DNA from: Actinomycetota bacterium
GTDB lineage: Bacteria; Actinomycetota; CADDZG01; JAHWKV01
NCBI GenBank assembly: GCA_035759705.1
Contig: DASTUJ010000039.1
Location: forward strand, 1 to 44,965
DNA length: 44,965 nt
Direction: 5' to 3'
Shown here: positions 23,334 through 31,351 of the stretch, piece after piece
Layout of the letters: each line of letters starts with the position of its first letter
Position numbering within the stretch: the first letter of the stretch is position 1
Notes under the pieces: model-generated
What the model was told of the DNA's origin: nothing
Databases searched by the model: none
Seen by the model: only the letters and a program-made list of their open reading frames with translations
Translations under genes and position numbers: made by a program

Positions 23334-24763
23334 TGACCGAACGGCTCATCAGCGGCAACGGACCCCTCGACCGGGTTCTCGGCGGCGGCCTGCCGGCAAA
23401 CGCCATCAGCATGATCATCGGCCTTCCGGGAAGCGGCAAGACGATAGTGGCCCAGCAGTACGTCTTCCGCAACGGAACGCCGGACCGCCCGGCGGTCTAC
23501 TTCTCAACCGTCTCCGAGCCGCTCGAGAAGCTCCTCCGCTTCGGCCAGACGCTCGACTTTTTCGACGCAGGCGCTATCGGGACCTCGGTGTTCTACGAGG
23601 ACCTGGGAGACACTTTGAACAAGGATGGGCTGGCGGGACTGAGCGAGCGGGTCTCGGCGGTCCTGAGAGAGCGTCGCCCCGGCCTGATCGTCATCGACAG
23701 CTTCAAGGCCCTGAACGCCTTCAGCTCCGACCCGGGCGAGTTCCGCCGGTTCCTCCACGAGTTCGCCGGGAGGCTGAGCGTCTCCCCCACCGCATCGTTG
23801 TGGGTGGGCGAGTACGAGGAGTCGGAGATCGCAAGCGGGCCCGAGTTTGCGGTGGCCGACGCCATCCTCGGGCTGGTCACAGTTCGCTCCGGCGAGCGGG
23901 AGATGCGGCTGCTCCAGGTCCGCAAGCTCAGGGGGAGCGACTTCCTCTCCGGCCGGCACGCCTACCGGCTATCCAGCAACGGGCTCAACCTGTTCCCCCG
24001 TCTGGCCGACCACCCCGCCGAAGTCCATTACGTGCTGGACAAAACCCGGGTCTCCTCCGGCATCGACGCCCTGGACACGATGCTGGCCGACGGTTACTGG
24101 CCGGGGGCATCGACCCTTATCGCCGGCCCGTCCGGCTCGGGAAAGACGCTCATGGGCCTTCACTTCATCTTCAACGGAGCCCGCCTCGGGGAACCGGGGA
24201 TCGTAGCGACGCTGCAGGAGAACCCGATCCAGCTTCAGCGGATCGTCGACGGCTTCGGCTGGTCCCTGCAGGAGCCGGGGGTTGAGGTCATGTACAAGTC
24301 CCCAGTCGACATCTACATCGACGAGTGGGTGTACGACCTGCTGGCGGCGGCGGAGCGGACGGGAGCCAAACGGATACTGGTGGACAGCCTGGCCGACCTC
24401 CGGATGACGACCTCGGACGAGGTCAGGTTCCGGGAGTTCCTCTACTCGCTGATCCAGCGGTGCTCGCGGGCCGGCATCAGCCTGATGATGACGATGGAGA
24501 TCCCGGACCTGTTCGGGGTGGAGCGCCTTTCCGAGTTCGGGATCTCCCACCTGTCCGACAACGTAGTGCTGCTGAACTACTTCATCGACCGCGGGTTGAT
24601 CAAGCGGGCCATGTCGGTGACCAAGACCCGGGCTAGCCGGCACGAGCCGGAGATCCGGGAGTTCTCTATCGACCCGAGCGGGATAGTTCTCGGCGACATC
24701 GCTCCCTTCGGCAAGAAGGAGACGCCGGGGACCCCCGCCGTGATCGGCGGGCCGAAGCTCTAG
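23333..24763 (+). CDS. KaiC-like double RecA-domain ATPase
   Basis: A 476-residue protein of the KaiC/RadA superfamily with two ATPase domains. Domain I has Walker A GLPGSGKT (30-37) and Walker B LIVIDS (118-123). Domain II has Walker A GPSGSGKT (265-272) and Walker B ILVDSL. Glu in FSTVSEP and TLQENP are at the expected catalytic-Glu positions. KaiC-type proteins act as circadian oscillators in cyanobacteria but elsewhere link ATPase cycles to signalling. No kaiA/kaiB is nearby. Start is ATG 23333 (TGATG overlap). Coupling to the MerR-receiver partner suggests a signal-transduction module. Confidence 0.9.
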   Translation: MTERLISGNGPLDRVLGGGLPANAISMIIGLPGSGKTIVAQQYVFRNGTPDRPAVYFSTVSEPLEKLLRFGQTLDFFDAGAIGTSVFYEDLGDTLNKDGLAGLSERVSAVLRERRPGLIVIDSFKALNAFSSDPGEFRRFLHEFAGRLSVSPTASLWVGEYEESEIASGPEFAVADAILGLVTVRSGEREMRLLQVRKLRGSDFLSGRHAYRLSSNGLNLFPRLADHPAEVHYVLDKTRVSSGIDALDTMLADGYWPGASTLIAGPSGSGKTLMGLHFIFNGARLGEPGIVATLQENPIQLQRIVDGFGWSLQEPGVEVMYKSPVDIYIDEWVYDLLAAAERTGAKRILVDSLADLRMTTSDEVRFREFLYSLIQRCSRAGISLMMTMEIPDLFGVERLSEFGISHLSDNVVLLNYFIDRGLIKRAMSVTKTRASRHEPEIREFSIDPSGIVLGDIAPFGKKETPGTPAVIGGPKL

Positions 24764-25581
24764 TCCTCCCGGAGCAGGGGGTGGCGGCTGTAGTCGTCCG
24801 GTGACACCCGCAGGCTGTCCGGCCAGCAGTAGTCCTCCAGCTTCGCCATACCGTTGCGCCGGCCGACGCAGCGAACGTAGCCCAGGTACCGACCGGCATC
24901 GGTTTCGAGCGTCTGGATCTCCGGCATGTTCTCGGGAGACCCGGTCAACTGCCAGTCGAGCCACACCTGCCAGCCCTCGGGCATCGTGTCCGCCGTCTCG
25001 ACCGAGACGATCCCCGTCTTGCCCCAGTGAGTGCTCCACCACTCGGCCGAGTGCAGGCACCAGCAGTCCTGGGTCCAGAACGCCTTTAGGTGCTCCGGCA
25101 CTCCGCCCTCGAACTCCTTCACCAGGCCGGCTCCGGCGATGCCGATCTGCCCGCCGGGCTTCACAAAGTGCGCCAGGTAGTTGAGGTACAGCTCGTCGGT
25201 CCCGAAGTAGGGAAACGAGTCGATGCACACGATGGCGTCGAAGAACTCCCCTGCGAACGGCAGGGAGCGGGCGTCGGCGTGGATGGCGTGAACCAGGTTC
25301 GCTCCGGCGTCGGCTATGCGCTTGTAGTTCTCCGATGCACTCACCCACAGGTCGGTGGCCCACACCTGCACGCCGAACTCCCGGTGGAGGAATATCGACG
25401 AGGCGGCCCGGCCGCATCCGAGGTCGAGCACCCGCATCCCGGGAGTGAAGGTCATTGCCCCCGACAGCCACTCGGTCAGCCAGAGGGAGTTAGCTCCCCC
25501 GCCGGCCGAGCCCAGAACCCAATCCGGGTGGTAGCGGGAGGCGAGCGGAAATCTGTCGGATACGAACCGTTCGTCGCGCAC
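24760..25581 (-). CDS. SAM-dependent methyltransferase
   Basis: A 273-residue class I methyltransferase. Motif I is VLDLGCGRAASS and motif II-like ATDLWV; NYKRIADAGANLVHAIHADARSLPF, FDAIVCIDSF and the motif IV-like region follow. Substrate unknown. It is last in a same-strand run DHFR-like, HipA-like, DUF3037, methyltransferase with gaps of 9-16 bp. Its stop forms the shared CTAG with the KaiC-like gene. Confidence 0.88.
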   Translation of the reverse strand: MRDERFVSDRFPLASRYHPDWVLGSAGGGANSLWLTEWLSGAMTFTPGMRVLDLGCGRAASSIFLHREFGVQVWATDLWVSASENYKRIADAGANLVHAIHADARSLPFAGEFFDAIVCIDSFPYFGTDELYLNYLAHFVKPGGQIGIAGAGLVKEFEGGVPEHLKAFWTQDCWCLHSAEWWSTHWGKTGIVSVETADTMPEGWQVWLDWQLTGSPENMPEIQTLETDAGRYLGYVRCVGRRNGMAKLEDYCWPDSLRVSPDDYSRHPLLRED

Positions 25582-25597
25582 GGCTGGAGTCTGCAGG

Positions 25598-25972
25598 TTA
25601 GTGGACGAGCCTGTCCAGCAGGTGCTCGAGCTCGGCGGCGGGGTCGGAGGTGAGGCCGGAGTGAACGGGGCCCGGCTGCACGACGGTCGACCGGGGCGCG
25701 GCCAGCCAGTCGAATCGCTGGCGCTCGCTCAACAGGGCGGCCGGCCCCCCGGCTTCGTCGCCCCGGCAGATGGCCGCAATCGTCTCGAGGTGCGCGTTGA
25801 TGTCTTCGGGGTCGACATCCGGGCCCAGTGCCTTCAGCCGTTCGGGGTCCACGTCGCAGGCGGCCCGGAGGAACCGGGAGTCCTGGCCGTAGAGGACGAC
25901 CCCGACGTTCAGGAACTCCTGGCGGTCGACCCGGGGGACGCAGCGCAGCACGAAGTACTCGAAGCTTGTCAT
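25598..25972 (-). CDS. DUF3037 protein
   Basis: A 124-residue soluble protein beginning MTSFEYFVLRCVPRVDRQEFLNVGVVLYGQD, the hallmark of DUF3037. The rest is helical and acidic (DPEDINAHLETIAAICRGDE, then LLDRLVH at the end). In many genomes DUF3037 genes sit directly beside HipA-like kinase genes, as here (11-bp gap). The pair is uncharacterised as far as I know; the link suggests the DUF3037 protein is the partner or substrate of the kinase. Confidence 0.85.
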   Translation of the reverse strand: MTSFEYFVLRCVPRVDRQEFLNVGVVLYGQDSRFLRAACDVDPERLKALGPDVDPEDINAHLETIAAICRGDEAGGPAALLSERQRFDWLAAPRSTVVQPGPVHSGLTSDPAAELEHLLDRLVH

Positions 25973-25983
25973 ATGCCCGCCGT

Positions 25984-26742
25984 TCACCGGGGCAGCCACT
26001 CGGGCGCCGAGGCCAGGCGAGCCTTCAGGAACTCCAGGTACAGCTCCCGAACGGCGGCCGGCTCCTCCCTGCCCGGAGCGGGCTCCAGCCACTCGTCGGG
26101 CACTAGGTCCAGCACGTCCCGAAGCACCCGGTCCGTGATCTGCTTCGCGATGGCGGCGTACACGCCCGGGCCCGCCTTGCGGGCGACGTCCTTCAGGATG
26201 TGGTCGTCGTAGTCGTAGGGCCGGACGGCAAAACGATCCGGCGAAGCCGCCTCCCAGTTGTGGTGGAAGTAGAGGGCGGCGCCGTGGTCGATACACCACA
26301 TCTTTCGGTGCCAGATCAGCAGGTTCGGGTTGCGCCAGGAGCGGTCGATGTTGACGGTCAGGGCATCCAGCCACATGATCCGGGCCGCCTCCTCGGGCGG
26401 CGGCTTGAATGCCCTCCCGTCGAACCCGAACGACCCGGGCAGAAAGTCGACGCCCAGGTTCAGCCCGATGCTTGCGGTGAGCAGGTCCTGGACCTCCTGG
26501 TCGGCCTCGTACCGGCCGATCTCGGCGCTGAGAACCAGGGCCTTCATCTCGGGAACCTTCAGATCCAGGTACCGGGCCAGCTCTCCGACGATGACCTCGG
26601 CCACCAGCGCCTTCGTGCCCTGCCCGGCGCCGCGGAACTTCATGACGTAGGTCCCCAGGTCGTCGGCCTCCACCAGGCCGGGCAGGGAGCCCCCCTCTCT
26701 CAGGGGGGCGACGTAACGGGTGGCGATCGCTTTTGGAATCAT
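25984..26742 (-). CDS. HipA-like kinase-domain protein
   Basis: A 252-residue protein with a minimal HipA-type kinase fold: Lys35 in YVMKFRGAGQGTKAL (ATP binding), a helix EVIVGELARYLDL, the catalytic segment LTVNIDRSWRNPN (Asp133, Asn138) and CIDHGAAL (Asp152, metal-binding DFG-like position). It is much shorter than HipA toxin (about 440) and lacks its N-subdomain. HipA proteins phosphorylate serine on glutamyl-tRNA synthetase or other targets; the target here is unknown. It is followed by DUF3037, and there is no HipB-like antitoxin. Confidence 0.82.
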   Translation of the reverse strand: MIPKAIATRYVAPLREGGSLPGLVEADDLGTYVMKFRGAGQGTKALVAEVIVGELARYLDLKVPEMKALVLSAEIGRYEADQEVQDLLTASIGLNLGVDFLPGSFGFDGRAFKPPPEEAARIMWLDALTVNIDRSWRNPNLLIWHRKMWCIDHGAALYFHHNWEAASPDRFAVRPYDYDDHILKDVARKAGPGVYAAIAKQITDRVLRDVLDLVPDEWLEPAPGREEPAAVRELYLEFLKARLASAPEWLPR

Positions 26743-26751
26743 CCCCCGACG

Positions 26752-27375
26752 TTACACGGCCCCGCGGCCTCCGATCCGGTACTTGACGTGGGTGATCTCC
26801 GGGGAGCCGATCACCCGGACGATCTCGAACTTGCCTCGCGGGTCCAGGTTGTCGAACAGCCGGGTGCCGCCGCCCAGGAAACGGGGAGCGATGTGGACGT
26901 CTATCTCGTCGAGCACGCCGGCCTCGATCGCCTGCTGGACGACGTTGGCGCCGCCCGCGATCGATATGTCCTTGTCCCCGGCCGCCTCCCGCGCCCGGTC
27001 CATGGCGGTTTCGAAGTCGGGGACGAAGGTGTAGCTGGTTCCGCCCTGCTTCACAATCGTCTCCTTGGGCCGGTGGGTGACCACAAAAACCGGGTTGTGG
27101 TAAGGCGGGTTCTCGCCCCACGGGATCTCCCCCAGGTCGAACATCGTTCGGCCCATGACCACGGCCCCCTTGTTCTCGAAGTTTTCCTTCGAAACCTCGT
27201 CGTCGGGCCCCTCGTCACCACCCTCCAGGCCCTGGGGCTCCCGCCAGGACTTCAAACCGAAGACCCACTCGTGAAGCTCCTCGCCGCCGTCACCCATCGG
27301 GTTCTCGGGGGTTATGTTCGGACCTGCGATGTACCCGTCGACCGACATCGACAGCTGAGCAGTTACCTTTCCCAT
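26752..27375 (-). CDS. Dihydrofolate reductase/RibD C-terminal family protein
   Basis: A 207-residue protein with the DHFR-like fold of the RibD C-terminal family: QLSMSVDGYIAGPN at the start, GAVVMGRTMFDLGE, NPVFVVTHRP, ISIAGGANVVQQAIEAGVLDEIDVHIAP and FLGGGTRLF. These small reductases use NADPH; the natural substrate is unknown. AGGAGG lies upstream of the ATG. First gene of the run that ends with the methyltransferase. Confidence 0.9.
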   Translation of the reverse strand: MGKVTAQLSMSVDGYIAGPNITPENPMGDGGEELHEWVFGLKSWREPQGLEGGDEGPDDEVSKENFENKGAVVMGRTMFDLGEIPWGENPPYHNPVFVVTHRPKETIVKQGGTSYTFVPDFETAMDRAREAAGDKDISIAGGANVVQQAIEAGVLDEIDVHIAPRFLGGGTRLFDNLDPRGKFEIVRVIGSPEITHVKYRIGGRGAV

Positions 27376-27470
27376 GACTAGCCTCCTGTTCCAACCGGGT
27401 CAATTAAACCTTCACCCGTACGTCGGACCAGCCCGGCGGAGTTCGACATTTCGAGAAAAGAATTCCTCCG

Positions 27471-27713
27471 CTACCTGCGGCGCTCCTTCAGGACCTTCAG
27501 GCGCTCGTGGTACTCCTCGACGGTGATCTCGCCCCTGGCGTACCTGTCGGCCAGCACACCCTGTGCCGAGTGACCCTGCCGGCGGCCCGGTTCCCGGAAA
27601 CGAAAGACCATCAAGATCACTGCGCCCCAGAGCAGGATCCAGAACAGCGGAAAGACGGGCCACCAGCCCGCGTGACCGGCGCCTTCTGCAAACGCCAACG
27701 TTGCTGCCAACAT
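27471..27713 (-). CDS. SHOCT-domain membrane protein
   Basis: An 80-residue protein with one transmembrane helix (about 18-38: WPVFPLFWILLWGAVILMV) and a C-terminal SHOCT motif (LADRYARGEITVEEYHERLKVLKE). SHOCT is a short oligomerisation motif frequently found at the end of small membrane proteins. Cytoplasmic face is Arg-rich. Function unknown. The gene faces the hypothetical gene at 27891 across 177 bp. Confidence 0.85.
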   Translation of the reverse strand: MLAATLAFAEGAGHAGWWPVFPLFWILLWGAVILMVFRFREPGRRQGHSAQGVLADRYARGEITVEEYHERLKVLKERRR

Positions 27714-27890
27714 CTCAACCTCCTTTTCGACAACTTCCGACGCATCCCATGGTGGGCAAGACCGGAGCCGCAGTCGTCACCCGGCGGGAGGAAGTTCGTA
27801 TACCGCTCGGGGCGCACCACACGGACGGCGATTCTCCCGGAGAAGCATGGCGGAGGCCGCTGTGTCGTAGCGCGGGGTTATCCTCGAAGC

Positions 27891-28235
27891 ATGGAATCGA
27901 TAGACATCAACATCAGCGCCGACAACCCACGCATGCCCCGGGCGGCACAGCTGGCCATGATGCTGGTCACCTCCAGCCTGAAGGCGGACGAGCCGGAGAA
28001 CGTGCTGGGACGGGAGGTCTTCAACGACGTCATCAGCGAGTGCGCCACCGAGTCCCTGCACGACCCGGAGTTCCAGGCCTGCCTGCTGGTGTCGCTGGTC
28101 CGGATCGTCAACGTGATGGCGGACCTGGCCGGGGACGGCATGGGCATCACGCCCGAGGAGGTCGTCCAGATCACCGCCCCCATCCTGGCGGCATGGACCG
28201 AGCCCGGCGGCCCGCCGGACCAGCTGGACCTCTAG
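27891..28235 (+). CDS. Hypothetical small acidic helical protein
   Basis: A 114-residue soluble product, MESIDINISADNPRMPRA..., followed by three predicted helices (AAQLAMMLVTSSLK, NDVISECATES, VSLVRIVNVMADLAG). Several Cys/Met and acidic residues, no known motif. TATCCT lies six bases before the ATG, so it is probably leaderless. It stands alone, convergent with the hemerythrin gene. Family not recognised. Confidence 0.6.
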   Translation: MESIDINISADNPRMPRAAQLAMMLVTSSLKADEPENVLGREVFNDVISECATESLHDPEFQACLLVSLVRIVNVMADLAGDGMGITPEEVVQITAPILAAWTEPGGPPDQLDL

Positions 28236-28257
28236 CCTTTTAGTACGGTCCTGGCGG

Positions 28258-28707
28258 TCAGACCTCACGCCGGTGGCCGGCGACCTCTTCCAGGCGATCG
28301 AGCGGAACGAGCTTCTCGATGAGCGGGAACAGCTCGTCCTCCTCGAACCGGACGTGCAGCCGGAGCGTTTCGGCGATCTCTGCCATCAACTCCGGCGTCA
28401 CGGCCGCCTTCACCAGATCGCGCTTCAGCAGCCCCACCAGGCGATGGATGTTGAGGTGCTCCAGCACCGCCCGTTCTACCAGCGGACGGGCCTGGTCGTG
28501 CTCGATTGCGGGAGGAAAGAACAGCTCCTCCTCCTCCCGAAAGTGGTGCAAGGCCCGTCCGAGGTAGAAGTTGACGAAGTCGTCGGCCGCCCTGATCCGG
28601 GTCGCCCGATCCTCAGATCCCGATGCGGTCTTCAGCCGGCGGGCCTGGGAAAGTGCGTGGTGATGGTCCCGGGTCAGGGGCAGCAGGGCGTCCAGCCGCT
28701 TGTTCAT
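28258..28707 (-). CDS. Hemerythrin HHE-domain protein
   Basis: A 149-residue four-helix di-iron protein. Expected ligands are present: His15-17 region in TRDHHHALS, HxxxE in ALHHFREEEELFF, ExxxxH in EHLNIHRL, and HxxxEExxLFP in LHVRFEEDELFPL. Such proteins bind O2, NO or iron. It is the third gene after a Gre-like factor and a small membrane protein (9-bp gap), under a shared operator. Confidence 0.9.
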   Translation of the reverse strand: MNKRLDALLPLTRDHHHALSQARRLKTASGSEDRATRIRAADDFVNFYLGRALHHFREEEELFFPPAIEHDQARPLVERAVLEHLNIHRLVGLLKRDLVKAAVTPELMAEIAETLRLHVRFEEDELFPLIEKLVPLDRLEEVAGHRREV

Positions 28708-28716
28708 CTGTTCAGT

Positions 28717-28959
28717 CTAGAAGCTGCCCCTGCGCAGCGCGGTACGGCTCCGGCCCTGCCCCAGCGGTTTGTAGGGAACCAGAACCCAGCGCCCGCCATG
28801 CCGGCGAACCTCGTGGTTGGAACGAAGTGTTCGCATGCTCCGGCCGGAGCCGGCAACCGTCCTCCGGCCGTTCCGGCTCTCCCGTGCCCTGCGCCAGGCC
28901 GGAATCAGGACGAGGACCAGGGCCCAGATGAGGGTGGCGGCTACCAGAAGCAGGGACAC
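28717..28959 (-). CDS. Small membrane protein with basic cytosolic tail
   Basis: An 80-residue product with an N-terminal transmembrane helix (about 2-20: LLLVAATLIWALVLVLI) followed by a strongly Arg-rich tail and WVLVPYKPLGQGRS. It sits between the Gre-like gene (20-bp gap) and the hemerythrin gene (9-bp gap) in one run. Family not recognised; the tight spacing and membrane helix support a real gene. Confidence 0.6.
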   Translation of the reverse strand: MSLLLVAATLIWALVLVLIPAWRRARESRNGRRTVAGSGRSMRTLRSNHEVRRHGGRWVLVPYKPLGQGRSRTALRRGSF

Positions 28960-28979
28960 GACCGTCGCGGTCCCGGAAC

Positions 28980-29429
28980 CTACCGGGACCGCCGGCGGAC
29001 ACCCTGGACGACAAAATCCCTGCTGCCGCGAGGGGTTCGCACCTGCACGAGGTCCCCGGCCTGTTTTCCGAGGACGGCTGCCCCCAGGGCGGTTTCGGCC
29101 GAGATAAAGCCGGGCGCCTTCACGATCAGTCCCGGGGCGTGCACTATGAACTCCTCAGGCTCACCTTCGGACTGCTCCTGCAGGACGACGCAGTCGTTCA
29201 AGCGGACCGTCCCATCCGGGACCAGTTCCAGTTCCCCCTGCAGCTCGGCCAGCAGGCGGGCAACGTCCTGGACCTCCCGCCGGGCGTAGTCCCGCAGGGC
29301 GGCGGTTCCCAGATGGCCCAGCTCACCCCTCTCCGAGCGCAGCTTCGGAAGCTCTACATCCTGAAGATGAGCCAGGCGCGCCTTCAACTCCTCGCGTGGA
29401 TCACTACCAACGGTCAGCGTTCGAATCAC
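28980..29429 (-). CDS. GreA/GreB-family protein
   Basis: A 149-residue protein of the transcript-cleavage factor fold. The N-terminal half (about 12-70) is a coiled coil (LKARLAHLQDVELPKLRSER), and the C-terminal half ends FISAETALGAAVLGKQAGDLVQVRTPRG, the typical Gre C-terminal FKBP-like motif. The acidic tip (DxxE) used in cleavage is not obvious, so it may be a Gre-like factor with another role. The GTG start has AAGGAGG six bases upstream, directly adjoining a CATTAAGCA operator arm. Confidence 0.85.
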   Translation of the reverse strand: MIRTLTVGSDPREELKARLAHLQDVELPKLRSERGELGHLGTAALRDYARREVQDVARLLAELQGELELVPDGTVRLNDCVVLQEQSEGEPEEFIVHAPGLIVKAPGFISAETALGAAVLGKQAGDLVQVRTPRGSRDFVVQGVRRRSR

Positions 29430-29441
29430 AGGAATCCTCCT

Positions 29442-29471
29442 TGCTTAATGTTTTGAGTATACCATTAAGCA
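29442..29471. promoter_or_regulatory. Inverted repeat TGCTTAATG-N12-CATTAAGCA (shared operator, copy A)
   Basis: Perfect 9-bp arms flank TATACT, which is positioned as -10 for the Gre-like operon (minus strand, 29461-29456). The downstream arm runs into the Shine-Dalgarno AAGGAGG of that gene. On the other strand the element lies just before TAGTCT (29483-29488), the -10 of the small membrane gene at 29495. The same arms with N13 precede the XRE-cupin gene at 34724. Confidence 0.75.
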
Positions 29472-29494
29472 CTTTGCTCATGTAGTCTGGTCCG

Positions 29495-29680
29495 GTGACG
29501 GATATGGAAGAGCCGAACGACCAGGATTACGCGGCCCTGCTGGCCCGGCGCCGGCGGGTAGCCCACATCGTGGCCATCGTCGCCATAGCGATCGTCACGG
29601 TGATCCTGGTGCTGGGCGCTCTTCAGGCCCGCCGGTACGACAGGTGTATGCGGGACCTGGACTGCGCGGAGGTTCGTTAA
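29495..29680 (+). CDS. Small single-pass membrane protein
   Basis: A 61-residue protein: an acidic N-terminal segment, an Arg-rich patch (LARRRRV), then a transmembrane helix (about 22-44, HIVAIVAIAIVTVILVLGAL) and a short tail with two Cys (RCMRDLDCAE). GTG 29495 is chosen because TAGTCT lies six bases upstream, the same leaderless spacing as at other genes; ATG 29504 is an alternative. Divergent from the Gre-like gene over the shared operator. Family not recognised. Confidence 0.6.
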   Translation: MTDMEEPNDQDYAALLARRRRVAHIVAIVAIAIVTVILVLGALQARRYDRCMRDLDCAEVR

Positions 29681-29684
29681 GCAG

Positions 29685-30899
29685 TCAGCGCCGCGGTTTC
29701 CACCACACCTGTGAGACAGCGGCCACCGACGGCCACCGGGCAATCCAAACGAACGAGAACGCCTTGAACAACGCCCACGCGGCGGCGGACCAGACCAGCA
29801 GCAACCCCACGGCCTCGGTGCGGGCGGGAACCGGGGCCGACAAACCCAGCAGGAGCAGGACCAGGCCGATGTTGTAGGCGGCGACCTGCGTACGGGCTCC
29901 CTTCTCGAACGCCACCAGGTGAAGCCTCCTCAACTCCCCACCAACCGGCTTCTCCATCGGCAGCAGGAACGCCCACGCTCCGAGAATCGCCTGCACCACC
30001 GTCCCCCCGGCCAGCCCGACCAGCCACAGATTGCGGGTCGCAGCCTCAAGCCCGAAGCCGAGCGCCCCCAACTGCAGCGCCGTCACGACGAATAGCCAGA
30101 GGACGGCCGCAAGCAGGTGCAGCGCAGACACCGGCACGGGAAAACGCCTGGGTGCGCGGGCAACTGCAGATGCAATGCGCCCGAAGGGGACCAGCCCGGC
30201 TCCAAAGCCCGCTGCGCCCGCCGCCGCAAGCAACGGCAGGTCCAGCGTCAGGCCGGATGCGATGGTCAACAAACCGGCGAAACCGGCCCACGGCGCCCAG
30301 GCCGGGCGAACGCTCAAGGCTCGAACCCTGAGTACCGCCGGCAGCAGCGTGATCGCGGTGCCGACGATCGTCATGGCGGCCCAGCCGAGCAGGTTGAACG
30401 CCATGTGGACCAGGCGGTGGGAGAGCCGGCTTTCGGTGTCGGAGAGGACTCCGAGCGCCAGCGTGGCGCCCGCCGATCCGCCGACCAGAATGCTGATTCC
30501 CGCCAAGCGGTAGTAGGTCCGGGTTTCACGAAACCGCGTGCCCAAACCCTTCCGCCACTGCGCATCGGCAACCAGGCCGGACCAGAGCGTCCCCGACAGG
30601 AATGCTGCGGCCCCCACCCCCACCAGCAGTACGACACCCGACAGCCGGCCCGCTGCGATAAGCGCGGCTCCGAGGTTGAGCAGACCCAAGGAGCCCAGAA
30701 GGTGATACCGGGCGGCGGGAGGAGCCATCGCCAGCGTGCTCGAAAACTTGATCTGGCCGCCGGCAATCAACTGGCTCGCGGACCCAAGCAGGAGCATGTG
30801 AACCGGGAGCCACCAACCCAGCCGAAGCTGAGGCGGAAGCAGGCAGCCCAGGAGGGCTCCGGCGAACCACAACCGCGCGGTTAGGTGATGGGGCGTCAT
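29685..30899 (-). CDS. Polytopic membrane protein, resembles heme-copper-oxidase-like (NnrS/nitrite reductase N-module) proteins
   Basis: A hydrophobic protein of 404 residues with about 11-12 transmembrane helices. Segments such as LPVHMLLLGSASQLIAGG and RLVHMAFNLLGWAAMTIVGTAITLLPAVLRVR recall, from memory, membrane modules of actinobacterial NO-forming nitrite reductases and NnrS-like proteins, which bear heme-ligand His; some expected His seem lost (Lys in GGQIKF). ATG 30899 gives MTPHHLTARL; a frame from 30989 is longer but overlaps the cupredoxin. It lies 41 bp after a cupredoxin, so a copper/NO or respiratory role is plausible. Confidence 0.6.
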   Translation of the reverse strand: MTPHHLTARLWFAGALLGCLLPPQLRLGWWLPVHMLLLGSASQLIAGGQIKFSSTLAMAPPAARYHLLGSLGLLNLGAALIAAGRLSGVVLLVGVGAAAFLSGTLWSGLVADAQWRKGLGTRFRETRTYYRLAGISILVGGSAGATLALGVLSDTESRLSHRLVHMAFNLLGWAAMTIVGTAITLLPAVLRVRALSVRPAWAPWAGFAGLLTIASGLTLDLPLLAAAGAAGFGAGLVPFGRIASAVARAPRRFPVPVSALHLLAAVLWLFVVTALQLGALGFGLEAATRNLWLVGLAGGTVVQAILGAWAFLLPMEKPVGGELRRLHLVAFEKGARTQVAAYNIGLVLLLLGLSAPVPARTEAVGLLLVWSAAAWALFKAFSFVWIARWPSVAAVSQVWWKPRR

Positions 30900-30940
30900 C
30901 GACTCGCGGCTGAGTCCGTGAAGCTCTCCCGGGCTGGTGC

Positions 30941-31351
30941 CTAGGCCGAGACCTCGAAGGTCCCGGACATCTCGGGGTGGATGTCGCACTGGAAGTACAG
31001 GTCCCCTGCGGGCAGCGCCGGCACGTCGTAGGTGGCGTCCTTGCCCGGGTCGACAAAGGCGCCCTGGTAAAGGCTCTCGCCCCCCTTGGAGGCGTACACC
31101 GACAGGTTGTGCGGTTCGGCGTCAGGGTTCTGCAGCTCCAAAGAGAACGGCTCGCCGGCGGTAACCTCCAGGCGGTCCCTGTCGAAGGCGTTCGTGTCGC
31201 CCTTTTCGGCCACTATCGAAAGAGCGGCGCCCGAAGCATCCGAGGATTTGTCGCTCTCGCCTACCGGGGTGGACTCTTCACTGCTGCCGCCTCCCCCGCA
31301 CCCGATAAGAAACACTGCCGTCAGGGCTGCCACCAATGCCGCCGTCCTCAT
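30941..31351 (-). CDS. Plastocyanin-like cupredoxin lipoprotein
   Basis: A 136-residue lipoprotein (lipobox FLIGC, Cys18) with a Gly/Ser linker and a cupredoxin beta-barrel. The type 1 copper ligands are visible: His81 (PHNLSVY), Cys122, His125 and Met128 in QCDIHPEMSG. It would accept or donate electrons outside the cytoplasmic membrane. Neighbours are a heme-copper-like membrane protein and a DUF2269-like membrane protein, which fits a role in an electron-transfer chain. Confidence 0.92.
   Translation of the reverse strand: MRTAALVAALTAVFLIGCGGGGSSEESTPVGESDKSSDASGAALSIVAEKGDTNAFDRDRLEVTAGEPFSLELQNPDAEPHNLSVYASKGGESLYQGAFVDPGKDATYDVPALPAGDLYFQCDIHPEMSGTFEVSA

Noticed and set aside
28712-29014. 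Alternative 100-residue frame at the small membrane gene
   Set aside because: The other frame (28717-28959) has a clear membrane helix and fits between neighbours; this one has none and overlaps the Gre-like gene.
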